64,000 nt of DNA from Alphaproteobacteria bacterium 40-19 (lineage in GTDB: Bacteria; Pseudomonadota; Alphaproteobacteria; Holosporales; Holosporaceae). The translations under genes and the position numbers were made by a program. Where the stretch lies: assembly GCA_001898075.1 (NCBI GenBank), contig MKSD01000001.1, forward strand, positions 483,105 to 547,104, in the 5' to 3' direction. This document shows, in pieces, positions 53,851 through 61,463 of the stretch; the stretch's first letter is position 1, and each line of letters opens with the position of its first letter. Below the pieces are notes generated by a model. It was not told where the DNA came from. It did not search any database and was given only the letters and a program-made list of their open reading frames with translations.

Positions 53851-55152
53851 GTGGACTGTTTTCGTATTATAGGCAATGGCCCCCTGCAAGGGGTCGTAGA
53901 AATTAATGGAGCCAAAAATGCAGTTTTGCCCCTGATTGCTTGTGGTCTACTGACGGACCAGGAGCTTTTTTTAGAAAACGTCCCTCTTTTGGGCGATGTG
54001 CACTGTATGATTCAGCTGGTCCGCAGCCTGGGGATGGAAGTCACACGAGCTGACCACTCTTTGACCCTCAAGACTCCTTCTGTCACCAACTTTGTGGCCT
54101 CTTATGACTATGTACGCAAAATGAGAGCCTCGGTTTTAGTTTTAGGAGCTCTGTTAGGCCGGTGTGGTAAAGCAACTGTTTCCTTGCCCGGAGGGTGTGC
54201 CATTGGCCCTAGACCTGTTGACTTACACATTCAAGGATTAGAAGCCTTCGGAGTCCATATTGACCTGGTCAATGGATATATTGTCGCACATGCCCCTGGG
54301 GGGCGGGTTTTGGGTGGAAAATATACCTTCCCCAAAGTCAGCGTTGGAGGAACGGAAAACCTACTTCTGGCTGCGGTCTTGGCCAAGGGGGAAAGCTGCA
54401 TCGAAAATGCTGCCCAAGAACCCGAAGTGTCTGACCTGATTGAGTGTCTGTGCAAGATGGGGGCAGAAATTGAAGGCAAAGGAACGTCCACACTGCACAT
54501 TCAAGGAAAGGATTTTTTAAACGGTACTCGACATTATGTCCTACCCGATCGTTTGGAAATGGGCACTTATATTGCGGCTGCTTTAGCCACAAAAGGCGAA
54601 TTAGTTCTAAAAGGTTGCAACGGAGAGCTGATGGCCTCTTACAAGCCAGTCCTAGACCAAATGGGCGTCCTATTACGAGAAGTCCAACCCTCCGTCTTTC
54701 ATATTAAAAGCCCCGGTTCTTGGCCCGGCTTTCACATTCAGACGCAGCCTTTTCCCGGATTTCCTACCGACCTCCAAGCTCAATTCATGGTATTGGCCCT
54801 TTTTGCAAATTCTGCGTCCAGTATTGAAGAAAACCTCTTTGAAAATCGGTTTATGCATGTGGCAGAATTAAATCGTATGGGGGCAAACATAACAGTAGAA
54901 GGCAAAACCGCCTTTATTCCCGGGCAAGCTCACCTGATTGGAGCTCCTGTTATGGCCACCGATTTACGAGCCTCTGTCAGCTTGGTCTTGGCAGCCTTAG
55001 CAGCCAGCGGCGAAACTATCGTACGGCGCGTTTACCACTTAGACCGAGGATATGAAGACTTGGTAGGCAAACTATCCCGATGCGGGGCTCAAATAGAACG
55101 ATTAACTCAAGAACCGGGACAAACAGCTCCTTTGGCTCATCAAGGAGTCTAA
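53851..55152 (+). CDS. murA: UDP-GlcNAc 1-carboxyvinyltransferase
   Basis: MurA adds enolpyruvate to UDP-GlcNAc, the first committed step of peptidoglycan synthesis, and is the target of fosfomycin. The catalytic Cys is in SLPGGCAIGPRPVDLH, so it is a fosfomycin-type Cys enzyme, not the Asp variant. INGAKNAVLPLIAC near the start and GETIVRRVYHLDRGYEDL near the end are family signatures. Length 433 aa, a little longer than usual because of a short Pro/Gln tail. The start is GTG 53851. A long AT palindrome follows at 55228. Confidence 0.96.
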   Translation: MDCFRIIGNGPLQGVVEINGAKNAVLPLIACGLLTDQELFLENVPLLGDVHCMIQLVRSLGMEVTRADHSLTLKTPSVTNFVASYDYVRKMRASVLVLGALLGRCGKATVSLPGGCAIGPRPVDLHIQGLEAFGVHIDLVNGYIVAHAPGGRVLGGKYTFPKVSVGGTENLLLAAVLAKGESCIENAAQEPEVSDLIECLCKMGAEIEGKGTSTLHIQGKDFLNGTRHYVLPDRLEMGTYIAAALATKGELVLKGCNGELMASYKPVLDQMGVLLREVQPSVFHIKSPGSWPGFHIQTQPFPGFPTDLQAQFMVLALFANSASSIEENLFENRFMHVAELNRMGANITVEGKTAFIPGQAHLIGAPVMATDLRASVSLVLAALAASGETIVRRVYHLDRGYEDLVGKLSRCGAQIERLTQEPGQTAPLAHQGV

Positions 55153-55227
55153 ATTTTCAAATCATCTTCTTTCAAAAACCTGCTTTTGTTCATTAAAGAA
55201 CTCCTTAGGATAAATCAATTAAAAACA

Positions 55228-55264
55228 ATAAAACATAAACATAAAATTTATGTTTATGTTTTAT
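55228..55264. repeat. Perfect 18-bp AT-only-core palindrome
   Basis: ATAAAACATAAACATAAA (55228-55245), one A, then its exact reverse complement (55247-55264). It has only two G/C pairs per arm. It lies 75 nt past murA and could be a terminator-like or protein-binding site. Confidence 0.75.
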
Positions 55265-55327
55265 GTGCTAAATGATAGTGTTAATTGATACTAAAAATTA
55301 AAAAATTTTGAAAACCAATACTTCATC

Positions 55328-55852
55328 TTGGAAACAGCAGGAGTAGAAAATATTTCTTTACAGACGCGCAATACTAAGCTACATACTTTCGTAAAAGATT
55401 TAGTAGAAGTTATAAGTAGTCACGATAATGATGGCTATCATCATCTAAAATATCAAAATGCCGTACAAAATCATCAAAAATTAAAGGATTCTATATTGTG
55501 TATGAAAGAACTCTTGAGCGATACAAAAAGTCGTTTGATTCGTCATGAAGACCGCCAGTCATTTTATAATATACCTCGTCAAATCGGATATAAAAATAAT
55601 TTAAATTTTGTAGACGATTCATACGTTCTAGAAACGAATATTCCTAGCCTAAAGGATTTTCACAAAAAGAACTTGCTAACGCAAGACGCACTTATCAAAA
55701 ATTTGAATAGATCTATGGAAAGTTTCGAAAAATTAGAAAAGGAAACACTCCCTAACACAAAAAAATCAGTAACGGAGTCCGATAAAAAAATGCACCAAAC
55801 TGTTATAAAATACCTAATGAGGATTAGTGTTTTATCGTCGATTTTTTTTTGA
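55328..55852 (+). CDS. Hypothetical helical protein ending at an in-frame TGA
   Basis: No family recognised. The start is TTG 55328 (METAGVENIS). The 174 residues are helical and charged, with a segment like a coiled coil near 50-70 (HHLKYQNAVQNHQKLKDS) and another near 118-150. The last 15 residues turn hydrophobic (KYLMRISVLSSIFF) and then meet TGA 55850-55852. In the same frame the DNA continues as SLIMLTAQAFTTPKLLKTD, so the hydrophobic part looks cut in half. Thus the gene is either a two-part protein with an internal membrane helix broken by a stop, or two unrelated pieces. Confidence 0.45.
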   Translation: METAGVENISLQTRNTKLHTFVKDLVEVISSHDNDGYHHLKYQNAVQNHQKLKDSILCMKELLSDTKSRLIRHEDRQSFYNIPRQIGYKNNLNFVDDSYVLETNIPSLKDFHKKNLLTQDALIKNLNRSMESFEKLEKETLPNTKKSVTESDKKMHQTVIKYLMRISVLSSIFF

Positions 55853-56155
55853 TCTCTGATAATGCTAACAGCGCAAGCGTTTACCACACCTAAGCTTCTT
55901 AAAACAGACTCTACCAAATCAACATGGCGAAAACTAAAGGTGATTAAAAGACACTCTGTTAATAAAATTCCTTATCCTCATTACGCATCAGTAGCAAAAA
56001 TACTTTTAGTTTTTAAAAAGTTCTCTGCTTCGCCCACCACAACTTCTTCTTTACAAACCGGGCGAACTATTCCTTTATTGTTTAAAAAAAATCTTTCCAG
56101 TTTCTTTTTCCTACAACTTTTTTATCCCACTCTTTCAATCCATTTTTTCCGGTAA
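55853..56155 (+). pseudogene. In-frame continuation after the TGA
   Basis: Directly after TGA 55852 the same frame reads SLI, then ATG 55862 and about 97 codons. If the stop were Trp, residues from ATG 55817 would form a perfect signal or membrane segment (MRISVLSSIFF-W-SLIMLTAQA). The last third overlaps the 3' end of the convergent gene at 56082 and is less protein-like. It is probably the broken end of the gene at 55328, or a decayed secreted gene starting at 55817. Confidence 0.35.
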
Positions 56156-57146
56156 TCGCTTCTTCTATTTCAAGAATGGCAGAACGCAATTGTGAGTTCG
56201 TCCCGTAACTTCCCTTTAAGCTTTTAAAAAGCGCCTCGAACTCTTCTAAAGAATAATCGTCTTTAGAAGGCTCTTTAGCACGATCAGCAGGATTAGATTG
56301 CAAGAAATTAACCAAAGCCTGGGCAAACTGCACTCTGGTTTTTGCAGGATCTTCTTGAAGATCTGAATATTTTTTTATCAATTCTTCAGAAGGTTTCACA
56401 AAGCCAAACACACCTAAAAATTCTTCCACAATAACTTCTGGAAGGTAAGAAAAACATTTTTGCCCTAATGCAATAAGTGCTTTAGGAGTCTTTAAAACCC
56501 CATCTACAGCTACCACCCACAAAACAGGAACCTCCTTTGTAGAGAACAAAACACTTGCAACATCCTTCCAATGAAAAGTCTCCTGTTCCAAAAGGTGTAA
56601 CATACGCTGTGCTTTCTGTTCGGATTCTTTCAAAGCAGAAATATCAGCTTTTAATCCCGCATTCTTAAGGACTGGTTCAATTTTTTCAGATACAGGTAAA
56701 AAAGAAATGCTGTCATCTGGAACTGTAACAAAAACTTCTGAAAGTTGTTCTTCTGTTTCTTTCACCTCTGTATTACGATCACTTGTTAAAAACGCTACAA
56801 GCTCTGTTTGTTCTTCTTCCGGCAGCTCAAGAGCATATTCCAGCCCAGCCTCTTCAAGAATCTTTTGAATTTCCTTAGAATTCAAAGGCTTTTCTTCTTC
56901 TGTTTTGACCTTCTTGCATGGCTTTTCCATTTTTTCCAGATCTATTTCAGAACCTTCTTTATCTTGCGAAACCATTGTCAGCTTTTCACCTAAAAATTCT
57001 TGCACATCTTTTAATGCTCTGTCTGCAGCAGGAGACGAACCAACCAAGCTGCCATCCTCGCAGACATAAAATTTATACGGACCACCTTCTGCCCAAACAA
57101 ACACGGGGCAAAAAGAAGCCAAAAAAACCATCCACTTCTTCAACAT
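56082..57146 (-). CDS. Secreted protein of unknown function (354 aa)
   Basis: No family recognised. The signal peptide reads MLKKWMVFLASFCPVFVWA from ATG 57146; ATG 57155 is possible. Just after it comes YKFYVCEDGSLVG with a Cys that could pair with that in MEKPCKKVK. The middle is acidic and helical (about 75-200), and the C-terminal half has Leu/Phe-rich helices (DVASVLFSTKEVPVLWVVAVDGVL is a hydrophobic patch, perhaps buried). It ends in the basic GKRNWKDFF. It is divergent from the secreted gene at 57301 across a 154-nt AT-rich gap. Confidence 0.65.
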   Translation of the reverse strand: MLKKWMVFLASFCPVFVWAEGGPYKFYVCEDGSLVGSSPAADRALKDVQEFLGEKLTMVSQDKEGSEIDLEKMEKPCKKVKTEEEKPLNSKEIQKILEEAGLEYALELPEEEQTELVAFLTSDRNTEVKETEEQLSEVFVTVPDDSISFLPVSEKIEPVLKNAGLKADISALKESEQKAQRMLHLLEQETFHWKDVASVLFSTKEVPVLWVVAVDGVLKTPKALIALGQKCFSYLPEVIVEEFLGVFGFVKPSEELIKKYSDLQEDPAKTRVQFAQALVNFLQSNPADRAKEPSKDDYSLEEFEALFKSLKGSYGTNSQLRSAILEIEEAITGKNGLKEWDKKVVGKRNWKDFF

Positions 57147-57300
57147 AAAAACCATTAATTTTCGTAAATCTCTTGGGTATTATATTTAAAAAATAACCTT
57201 TTGTGAATATGTTTCTTAAAATAAGCATTAAAAATATCGCTTTTGCAATTGACAATACATACATATGTTATATTTTAAATTGCATTATATAAAGGTCTTA

Positions 57301-57774
57301 ATGAAAAAGATTTTAATATTTCTTTTTATACTCCTGCCTCAAGCGGATGCTCAAAATTATGAATTGTCTCTGGATTTAACTAATTTTAGCGGGCAGCATT
57401 CTGACGCCGCTAGTCTTGAAAAGGTAGCCTTAAGCGATGACCCTGAAGCTTTCTATGCTTCTGTAAAAAATGCTTTTATTCAAGCTCTACACTCTTTGAA
57501 TCATGAGTTTATGAATGTTACTAACATAAATGGGATAAGTTTTAAAAATTTTGCAATCTCTAGCCCAGAAATCAACAGGATGTTAGAAGCTTTGGTGGAC
57601 TGGACTTTAACCCATCAGCAGCCTGAAAATATCCACAATGCTTGCTGGCGGATTCGCTTTGACAAGACGTACAGAGCAGAAGAAATATCCGCCTATTACG
57701 CAAAGCACAACCCAAAAAAAGATACCCCTGAAGAAATCATTATATACTTGAAAAAAATAGATTTGAGCGAGTAA
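57301..57774 (+). CDS. Small secreted protein, paralogue of 57921-58409
   Basis: No named family. ATG 57301 with an AAAGG site gives a signal peptide ending ADAQ (MKKILIFLFILLPQADAQ). The mature part starts NYELSLDLTNF. It can be aligned by eye with the convergent gene at 57921: AQNY/AQDY start, DDPEAFYAS against ADPIEFGNL, NINGISFKNFAI against MIDGMKFKEFVR, and PENIHNACWRI against NEGIHPWGHCLI. Length 157 aa against 162. Single Cys in the mature part. The upstream frame extends to 57265 but lacks a ribosome site. The two genes share a bidirectional terminator. Confidence 0.7.
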   Translation: MKKILIFLFILLPQADAQNYELSLDLTNFSGQHSDAASLEKVALSDDPEAFYASVKNAFIQALHSLNHEFMNVTNINGISFKNFAISSPEINRMLEALVDWTLTHQQPENIHNACWRIRFDKTYRAEEISAYYAKHNPKKDTPEEIIIYLKKIDLSE

Positions 57775-57820
57775 TTTTTGTTATTTGGTGGCTTTTTAGG
57801 GCGGGCACATCCATCAAACG

Positions 57821-57856
57821 AAGCACTTCTTTTTAATGGACAAAGAAGTGCTTTTT
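57821..57856. terminator. Bidirectional terminator between the paralogous secreted genes
   Basis: AAGCACTTCTTT and AAAGAAGTGCTT form a perfect 12-bp stem with a 9-nt loop, with T/A runs at each side. Confidence 0.88.
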
Positions 57857-57920
57857 AAAGGGATTGAACTTTAAAAATTCAAAGCCCTAAACCTATAACG
57901 CTCTGATATTTTTTAAAAAT

Positions 57921-58409
57921 TTAATTGTTATCAGGGTTTCTGGTAATCCGCATCCTCAATCCTACAGACACAGGATTTGCCTGATTAGGAACGTTGTATC
58001 TATAATCAAGATTTCCTTCCGCAATATTCGCAGTAATCAAACAATGCCCCCATGGATGTATTCCTTCATTTGCTGGCATTTGAAAAACTTGCCCAACACG
58101 AATCTTCTCTGCCAAGCCGGTCACTGCCCAAATGACGGGATCGTTTAGCCGCACAAACTCTTTAAACTTCATGCCATCTATCATCAAATTCTGAGACTGG
58201 ACATTCAAATGCTGTATTGAGGCATAATACTGATGCAAACACAAGTTACCAAACTCAATTGGATCTGCGACTTCAGTGACAGTTGCATTATAACCAAAAA
58301 GTTGGTTATTAGGATCAATAAGCTCTACAGAGACTGTGTAGTCTTGGGCAGAAGCCGTGCTTTGAAATAAGGATAACGCAAAAAGCGCTGATAATAAAAA
58401 TTTTTTCAT
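57921..58409 (-). CDS. Small secreted protein, paralogue of 57301-57774
   Basis: No named family. Signal peptide MKKFLLSALFALSLFQSTASAQ, with Ala-x-Ala cleavage before DYTVSVELIDP. The mature 140 residues have a beta-rich look, two Cys (in NLCLHQY and GHCLI) that could form a disulfide, and the shared FKEF and GIHPWGHC motifs. The tail SVGLRMRITRNPDNN is polar. It is convergent with its paralogue, an arrangement which suggests an inverted duplication. Exported binding protein is a guess. Confidence 0.72.
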   Translation of the reverse strand: MKKFLLSALFALSLFQSTASAQDYTVSVELIDPNNQLFGYNATVTEVADPIEFGNLCLHQYYASIQHLNVQSQNLMIDGMKFKEFVRLNDPVIWAVTGLAEKIRVGQVFQMPANEGIHPWGHCLITANIAEGNLDYRYNVPNQANPVSVGLRMRITRNPDNN

Positions 58410-58497
58410 AAAAAGTCTCTTAAAAACAACACCTCAATGTATCATTGATTTTAATCAAAAAAAAAAGATGGACTTTTAATTTTTTTTAATATTTTTT

Positions 58498-59103
58498 TCA
58501 AATATATTCTTCAACGTAACCCCAAATCCTGCGATGGGTTTGCTTCACTGACCGACCTTTTTCCAGAAAAATACAGTCAGAAAACTCAAGATAAGCATCC
58601 GCAATTTTCTGATGACACTCTAAAGTCTCTTGGTCCCAGTGGTTGGCATAAAAACGTCTTTCACAGCGCCTTTTAGAAATAGCGACATCTTCTTGCAAAA
58701 CAAAAGTCATATCTGGGATCAATAAAGCATCACACAACTCGTGCATTTTTAAAACTCTCTCAACCCCTAACCCCTGAATGATTCCCTGATATACCAAACT
58801 AGAGTGAATAAAACGGTCACACAACACCCACTTCCCCTGAGCTAACGCAGGACGAATCACCTGATGAATGTGATGGTGTCGTGCTGCCAACAGCAAACAA
58901 AGCTGGGCTTCAGGATCCAACTTTAGATGCTTCAGGTCCAACAAGATTCGACGCAATTCTTGCCCCAAAGCACTCCCACCTGGTTCTTTGGTCTGCAAAA
59001 AAGGAACTCTAAACTCGGCCAGTTTTCGGGTTAATAATTTAACCTGAGTGCTTTTTCCCACTCCTTCACCGCCCTCAAAAGTAATAAAAATAATTTTTAA
59101 CAG
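58498..59103 (-). CDS. tmk: Thymidylate kinase, no canonical start codon
   Basis: This phosphorylates dTMP to dTDP. The P-loop reads FEGGEGVGKSTQ, the DR(F) motif is LCDRFIHSS, and TKEPGGSALGQELR is the usual third stretch. The first canonical start codon (GTG 59061 region) would cut the P-loop in half, so translation must begin upstream. In frame between TAA and the P-loop there are only CTG (59103), ATT and others. An AAGGGG site lies 11 nt before CTG, so I place the start there, giving 201 aa, close to the usual 205-213. The start is tentative. In many alphaproteobacteria tmk follows dacA; here dacA is on the other strand 3 kb away. Confidence 0.83.
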   Translation of the reverse strand: MLKIIFITFEGGEGVGKSTQVKLLTRKLAEFRVPFLQTKEPGGSALGQELRRILLDLKHLKLDPEAQLCLLLAARHHHIHQVIRPALAQGKWVLCDRFIHSSLVYQGIIQGLGVERVLKMHELCDALLIPDMTFVLQEDVAISKRRCERRFYANHWDQETLECHQKIADAYLEFSDCIFLEKGRSVKQTHRRIWGYVEEYI

Positions 59104-59139
59104 ATAGCAATCTACCCCTTAAAGTGTAATACCCCCCTT

Positions 59140-59170
59140 TAAAAAATAAAAGGGCCACCCAAAGGCGGCC
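59140..59170 (-). terminator. Terminator on the minus strand upstream of tmk
   Basis: GGCCGCC and GGTGGCC (one G-U), loop TTTG, then CTTTTATTTTTT. It would end transcripts of the gene at 59326-60060 after they run antisense through tRNA-Leu. Confidence 0.65.
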
Positions 59171-59234
59171 TCGCTTTTGCCTCTGTCACAAAAGGCTTTT
59201 ATTTTAAAATAAGATCTGATATATTGAAAATGAG

Positions 59235-59316
59235 GCGGTCGTGGCGGAATTGGTAGACGCGCAGCGTTGAGGTCGCTGTGAGGCATCTCGTGGAAGTTCG
59301 AGTCTTCTCGACCGCA
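59235..59316 (+). tRNA. tRNA-Leu (GAG)
   Basis: GCGGTCG pairs with CGACCGC; discriminator A. The anticodon loop TTGAGGT gives GAG. The extended variable arm (CTGTGAGGCATCTCGTGG region) is typical of tRNA-Leu. CCA is not encoded. Confidence 0.95.
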
Positions 59317-59325
59317 CGCCTTTAC

Positions 59326-60060
59326 CTAACACAAATAATCTTGGCGAATAAAATGGACGTAAAACCAGGTTTCTTCGTGGGGTATTTGAACTATTTTTTC
59401 TTTTCCATCTTCTTGCTTCTCTGTTTTTTCAATCATCATGATTTCGGTTTCATAAGAACACTGATAAGAGCGATAGAGCATATCAACATCTTTATGGGAA
59501 ATCATGATTTTAACCTGTCCACCCGCAATCGCTTGCTTTAAAGAAGCACCTTCTGGATTCTTTTCCAAATTCACAGAATTTTTTCCCTCTTCCTGTTGCG
59601 CCACAACTATTGCAATCATCTGCGTAGCATCCTCAGGTTGATCGGGCGACCAACTTGCTCCGAAGTCCAAAGGCTGCCCAGGCAAAAATACCTGATTTGC
59701 GTCAAAAGTTTTAAACCTCATTTCATAAGGCTCGCTTTTAATTTCAAACACATTGTGGCTGGCATCAAAACGATGAAACAGCCCTTGGTGCAAAAATCGA
59801 CCCCTTTGTTCCCAAATAATATGAACCCCGTCTACCACGCTTTCTTTTTGCAAAGAAACTTTTAAATCCGCTTTTCCAGGTTCGGCTTGAATATATACCA
59901 TTTCAGGAACCTCACCCGTAGGCTGGATGGTGGCTTTGATCATCATTTTTTTAGGAAAAAAGTCTGTGGCATCGATCAAAGGTTCTTCTTCTGACTCAAT
60001 GATCAAAATAGCTTTTTCATAATGATCTGATTCTAAGTTAGTGAGATGATTATTAGGCAT
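59326..60060 (-). CDS. Hypothetical protein (244 aa)
   Basis: No family recognised and no signal peptide. Predicted fold is mixed with many short beta-type stretches (MIKATIQPTGEVPEM, VVDGVHIIWEQRGRFLHQG) and an acidic start (IIESEEEPLIDATDF). One motif-like segment, SWSPDQPEDATQMIAIVVAQQEEG, lies in the middle. Cys occurs only near the end (SYQCSYE and DYLC). The transcript likely passes antisense over tRNA-Leu to the terminator at 59140. It is divergent from the small secreted gene at 60131. Confidence 0.55.
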   Translation of the reverse strand: MPNNHLTNLESDHYEKAILIIESEEEPLIDATDFFPKKMMIKATIQPTGEVPEMVYIQAEPGKADLKVSLQKESVVDGVHIIWEQRGRFLHQGLFHRFDASHNVFEIKSEPYEMRFKTFDANQVFLPGQPLDFGASWSPDQPEDATQMIAIVVAQQEEGKNSVNLEKNPEGASLKQAIAGGQVKIMISHKDVDMLYRSYQCSYETEIMMIEKTEKQEDGKEKIVQIPHEETWFYVHFIRQDYLC

Positions 60061-60130
60061 TTTTCCTTACAGTTTATGTTTTGTTCAAACAGAAATGATA
60101 CTGTTTTTACAGACAAAGATTGGATTACGT

Positions 60131-60400
60131 ATGATAAAACGCTTTTTTTACCTGCTATGGCTGATCTCTGGCCTACTACACGTCAGAATTGAAGGAACAG
60201 CAGATAAGGTAGATAAAATAAAAGATGAAGTAATAAAAGAGGCGAAAAAATACCGGCCTTCTTCCCAAGCGCAGGAAGAAGAATTTAATGCACTTCTTGA
60301 TCACCTGAAAAAAGCCAGAGACATTGAAAATGTTCAAAGGCTTAAAGAACGCCTTCAAAACTTTTTTACATATCAAAATAAAAAGACGAATAGACATTGA
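60131..60400 (+). CDS. Small secreted helical protein (89 aa)
   Basis: No family recognised. ATG 60131 gives a signal-peptide-like start (MIKRFFYLLWLISGLLHV). The mature part is Lys/Glu-rich and helical (DKVDKIKDEVIKEAKK, then EEFNALLDHLKKARDI), ending in a basic NKKTNRH. The frame opens earlier at 60095, but ATG 60131 fits a signal peptide. It is convergent with the 60409 gene by 8 nt. Confidence 0.5.
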   Translation: MIKRFFYLLWLISGLLHVRIEGTADKVDKIKDEVIKEAKKYRPSSQAQEEEFNALLDHLKKARDIENVQRLKERLQNFFTYQNKKTNRH

Positions 60401-60408
60401 TCTCCTGG

Positions 60409-60966
60409 TTAGTATTCTTCTAATTCCAAAACCCATCCGGCAGACTGCTTCCATTCATCGTATAGGACAGAAAAATTCTTCACCATCATGTACAAGAAAG
60501 GACGATAACTGATGTACCCCTTCAATCCCTTAGGGACTTCAACTTGATTCCCTTTGCATAACAGCGGAAAAGTTTCGTTTTCATCAATCAACAAGACAGA
60601 TCCTTCCACTGCAGGCCTTTTCAGGACAACTTTTTGTTGATGAACCTGATGAGTCACAAGAGGTTGAATGCAAGCAACTTTTAGCAAAACTCCGGGCCAT
60701 AAGTCTTCTAGGTTGGGGGGCTCTTTATCTTGACACTTAATCACTGACCCATATTTTTCAAGGACACCTAAATTTAAACAATGTCCCGAAACAGTTCTCA
60801 CAAAATGCCCCTGAGACAAGGGAAAAAGAGTTTGGCTGCACCCCCTGACAGCCTCAAGAGGTAAAAGCAGAGGATATTGGTCTTCAAAAGAAGGCGGAGT
60901 AGCAAAATCCTCAGTTTTTTTCTGCAGGACTTTGAACAAAGCAAGATCTGTAGCGGTATGCATCAT
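60409..60966 (-). CDS. Hypothetical protein (185 aa)
   Basis: No family recognised. ATG 60966 (MMHTATD) is preferred; TTG 60987 would overlap the tRNA-Gly promoter. It has no signal peptide. The sequence has a compact alpha/beta look with GHFVRTVSGHCLNLG, PGVLLKVACIQPL and VEGSVLLIDENETF, and ends with a Trp/Leu/Glu tail. Four Cys are spread through it. A small-molecule or nucleic-acid role cannot be inferred. Confidence 0.55.
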   Translation of the reverse strand: MMHTATDLALFKVLQKKTEDFATPPSFEDQYPLLLPLEAVRGCSQTLFPLSQGHFVRTVSGHCLNLGVLEKYGSVIKCQDKEPPNLEDLWPGVLLKVACIQPLVTHQVHQQKVVLKRPAVEGSVLLIDENETFPLLCKGNQVEVPKGLKGYISYRPFLYMMVKNFSVLYDEWKQSAGWVLELEEY

Positions 60967-60980
60967 GGACAATAAAAGGC

Positions 60981-61007
60981 TTGACAAGTTTTTTTTAACG
61001 GTATAAT
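60981..61007 (+). promoter_or_regulatory. Consensus promoter of tRNA-Gly
   Basis: A perfect TTGACA (60981-60986) and a perfect TATAAT (61002-61007), but with a 15-nt spacer instead of 17. The start would fall near 61014, 7 nt before the tRNA. Confidence 0.75.
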
Positions 61008-61020
61008 CTTAAATCAGAAA

Positions 61021-61092
61021 GCGGGCGTAGCTCAGTGGTAGAGCATAACCTTGCCAAGGTTAGGGTCGAGGGTTCGAATCTCTTCGCCCGCT
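61021..61092 (+). tRNA. tRNA-Gly (GCC)
   Basis: GCGGGCG pairs with CGCCCGC; discriminator T. Loop TTGCCAA gives anticodon GCC. The T arm has GGGTTCGAATC. CCA is not encoded. Confidence 0.96.
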
Positions 61093-61213
61093 CTTTCTTT
61101 TCCTTTTTCTGTATGTTTGTTTTTAAGGGTTCAAAAAGGACCTTTTTTCTGAAATAAAAAAATTAGATTTTTTTTAATATGAAGTAATATGAAAATGGGG
61201 GGGGATTTTAATG

Positions 61214-61286
61214 TGCCCAGAGCAGGAATCGAACCAGCGACACAAGGATTTTCAGTCCTTTGCTCTACCAACTGAGCTATCTGGGC
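61214..61286 (-). tRNA. tRNA-Phe (GAA)
   Basis: On the minus strand GCCCAGA pairs with TCTGGGC; discriminator A. Loop CTGAAAA gives anticodon GAA. The T arm has GGTTCGATTCC. It is convergent with tRNA-Gly. Confidence 0.96.
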
Positions 61287-61463
61287 TAATCCTTTGTATT
61301 ATGTCACGACGGATTTCCCTTTGTCAAGAAAGGATGTTTATTTTTTTGATCTGATCTTCGATTATATGCGGCTCAAAACCTTTTTTCACTTTTGCCTTTA
61401 ATTTGCCTTTTAAGAAATAAAAAAACTATAATAGAAAAGTAAAATAAAAATAATTTTGTATCC

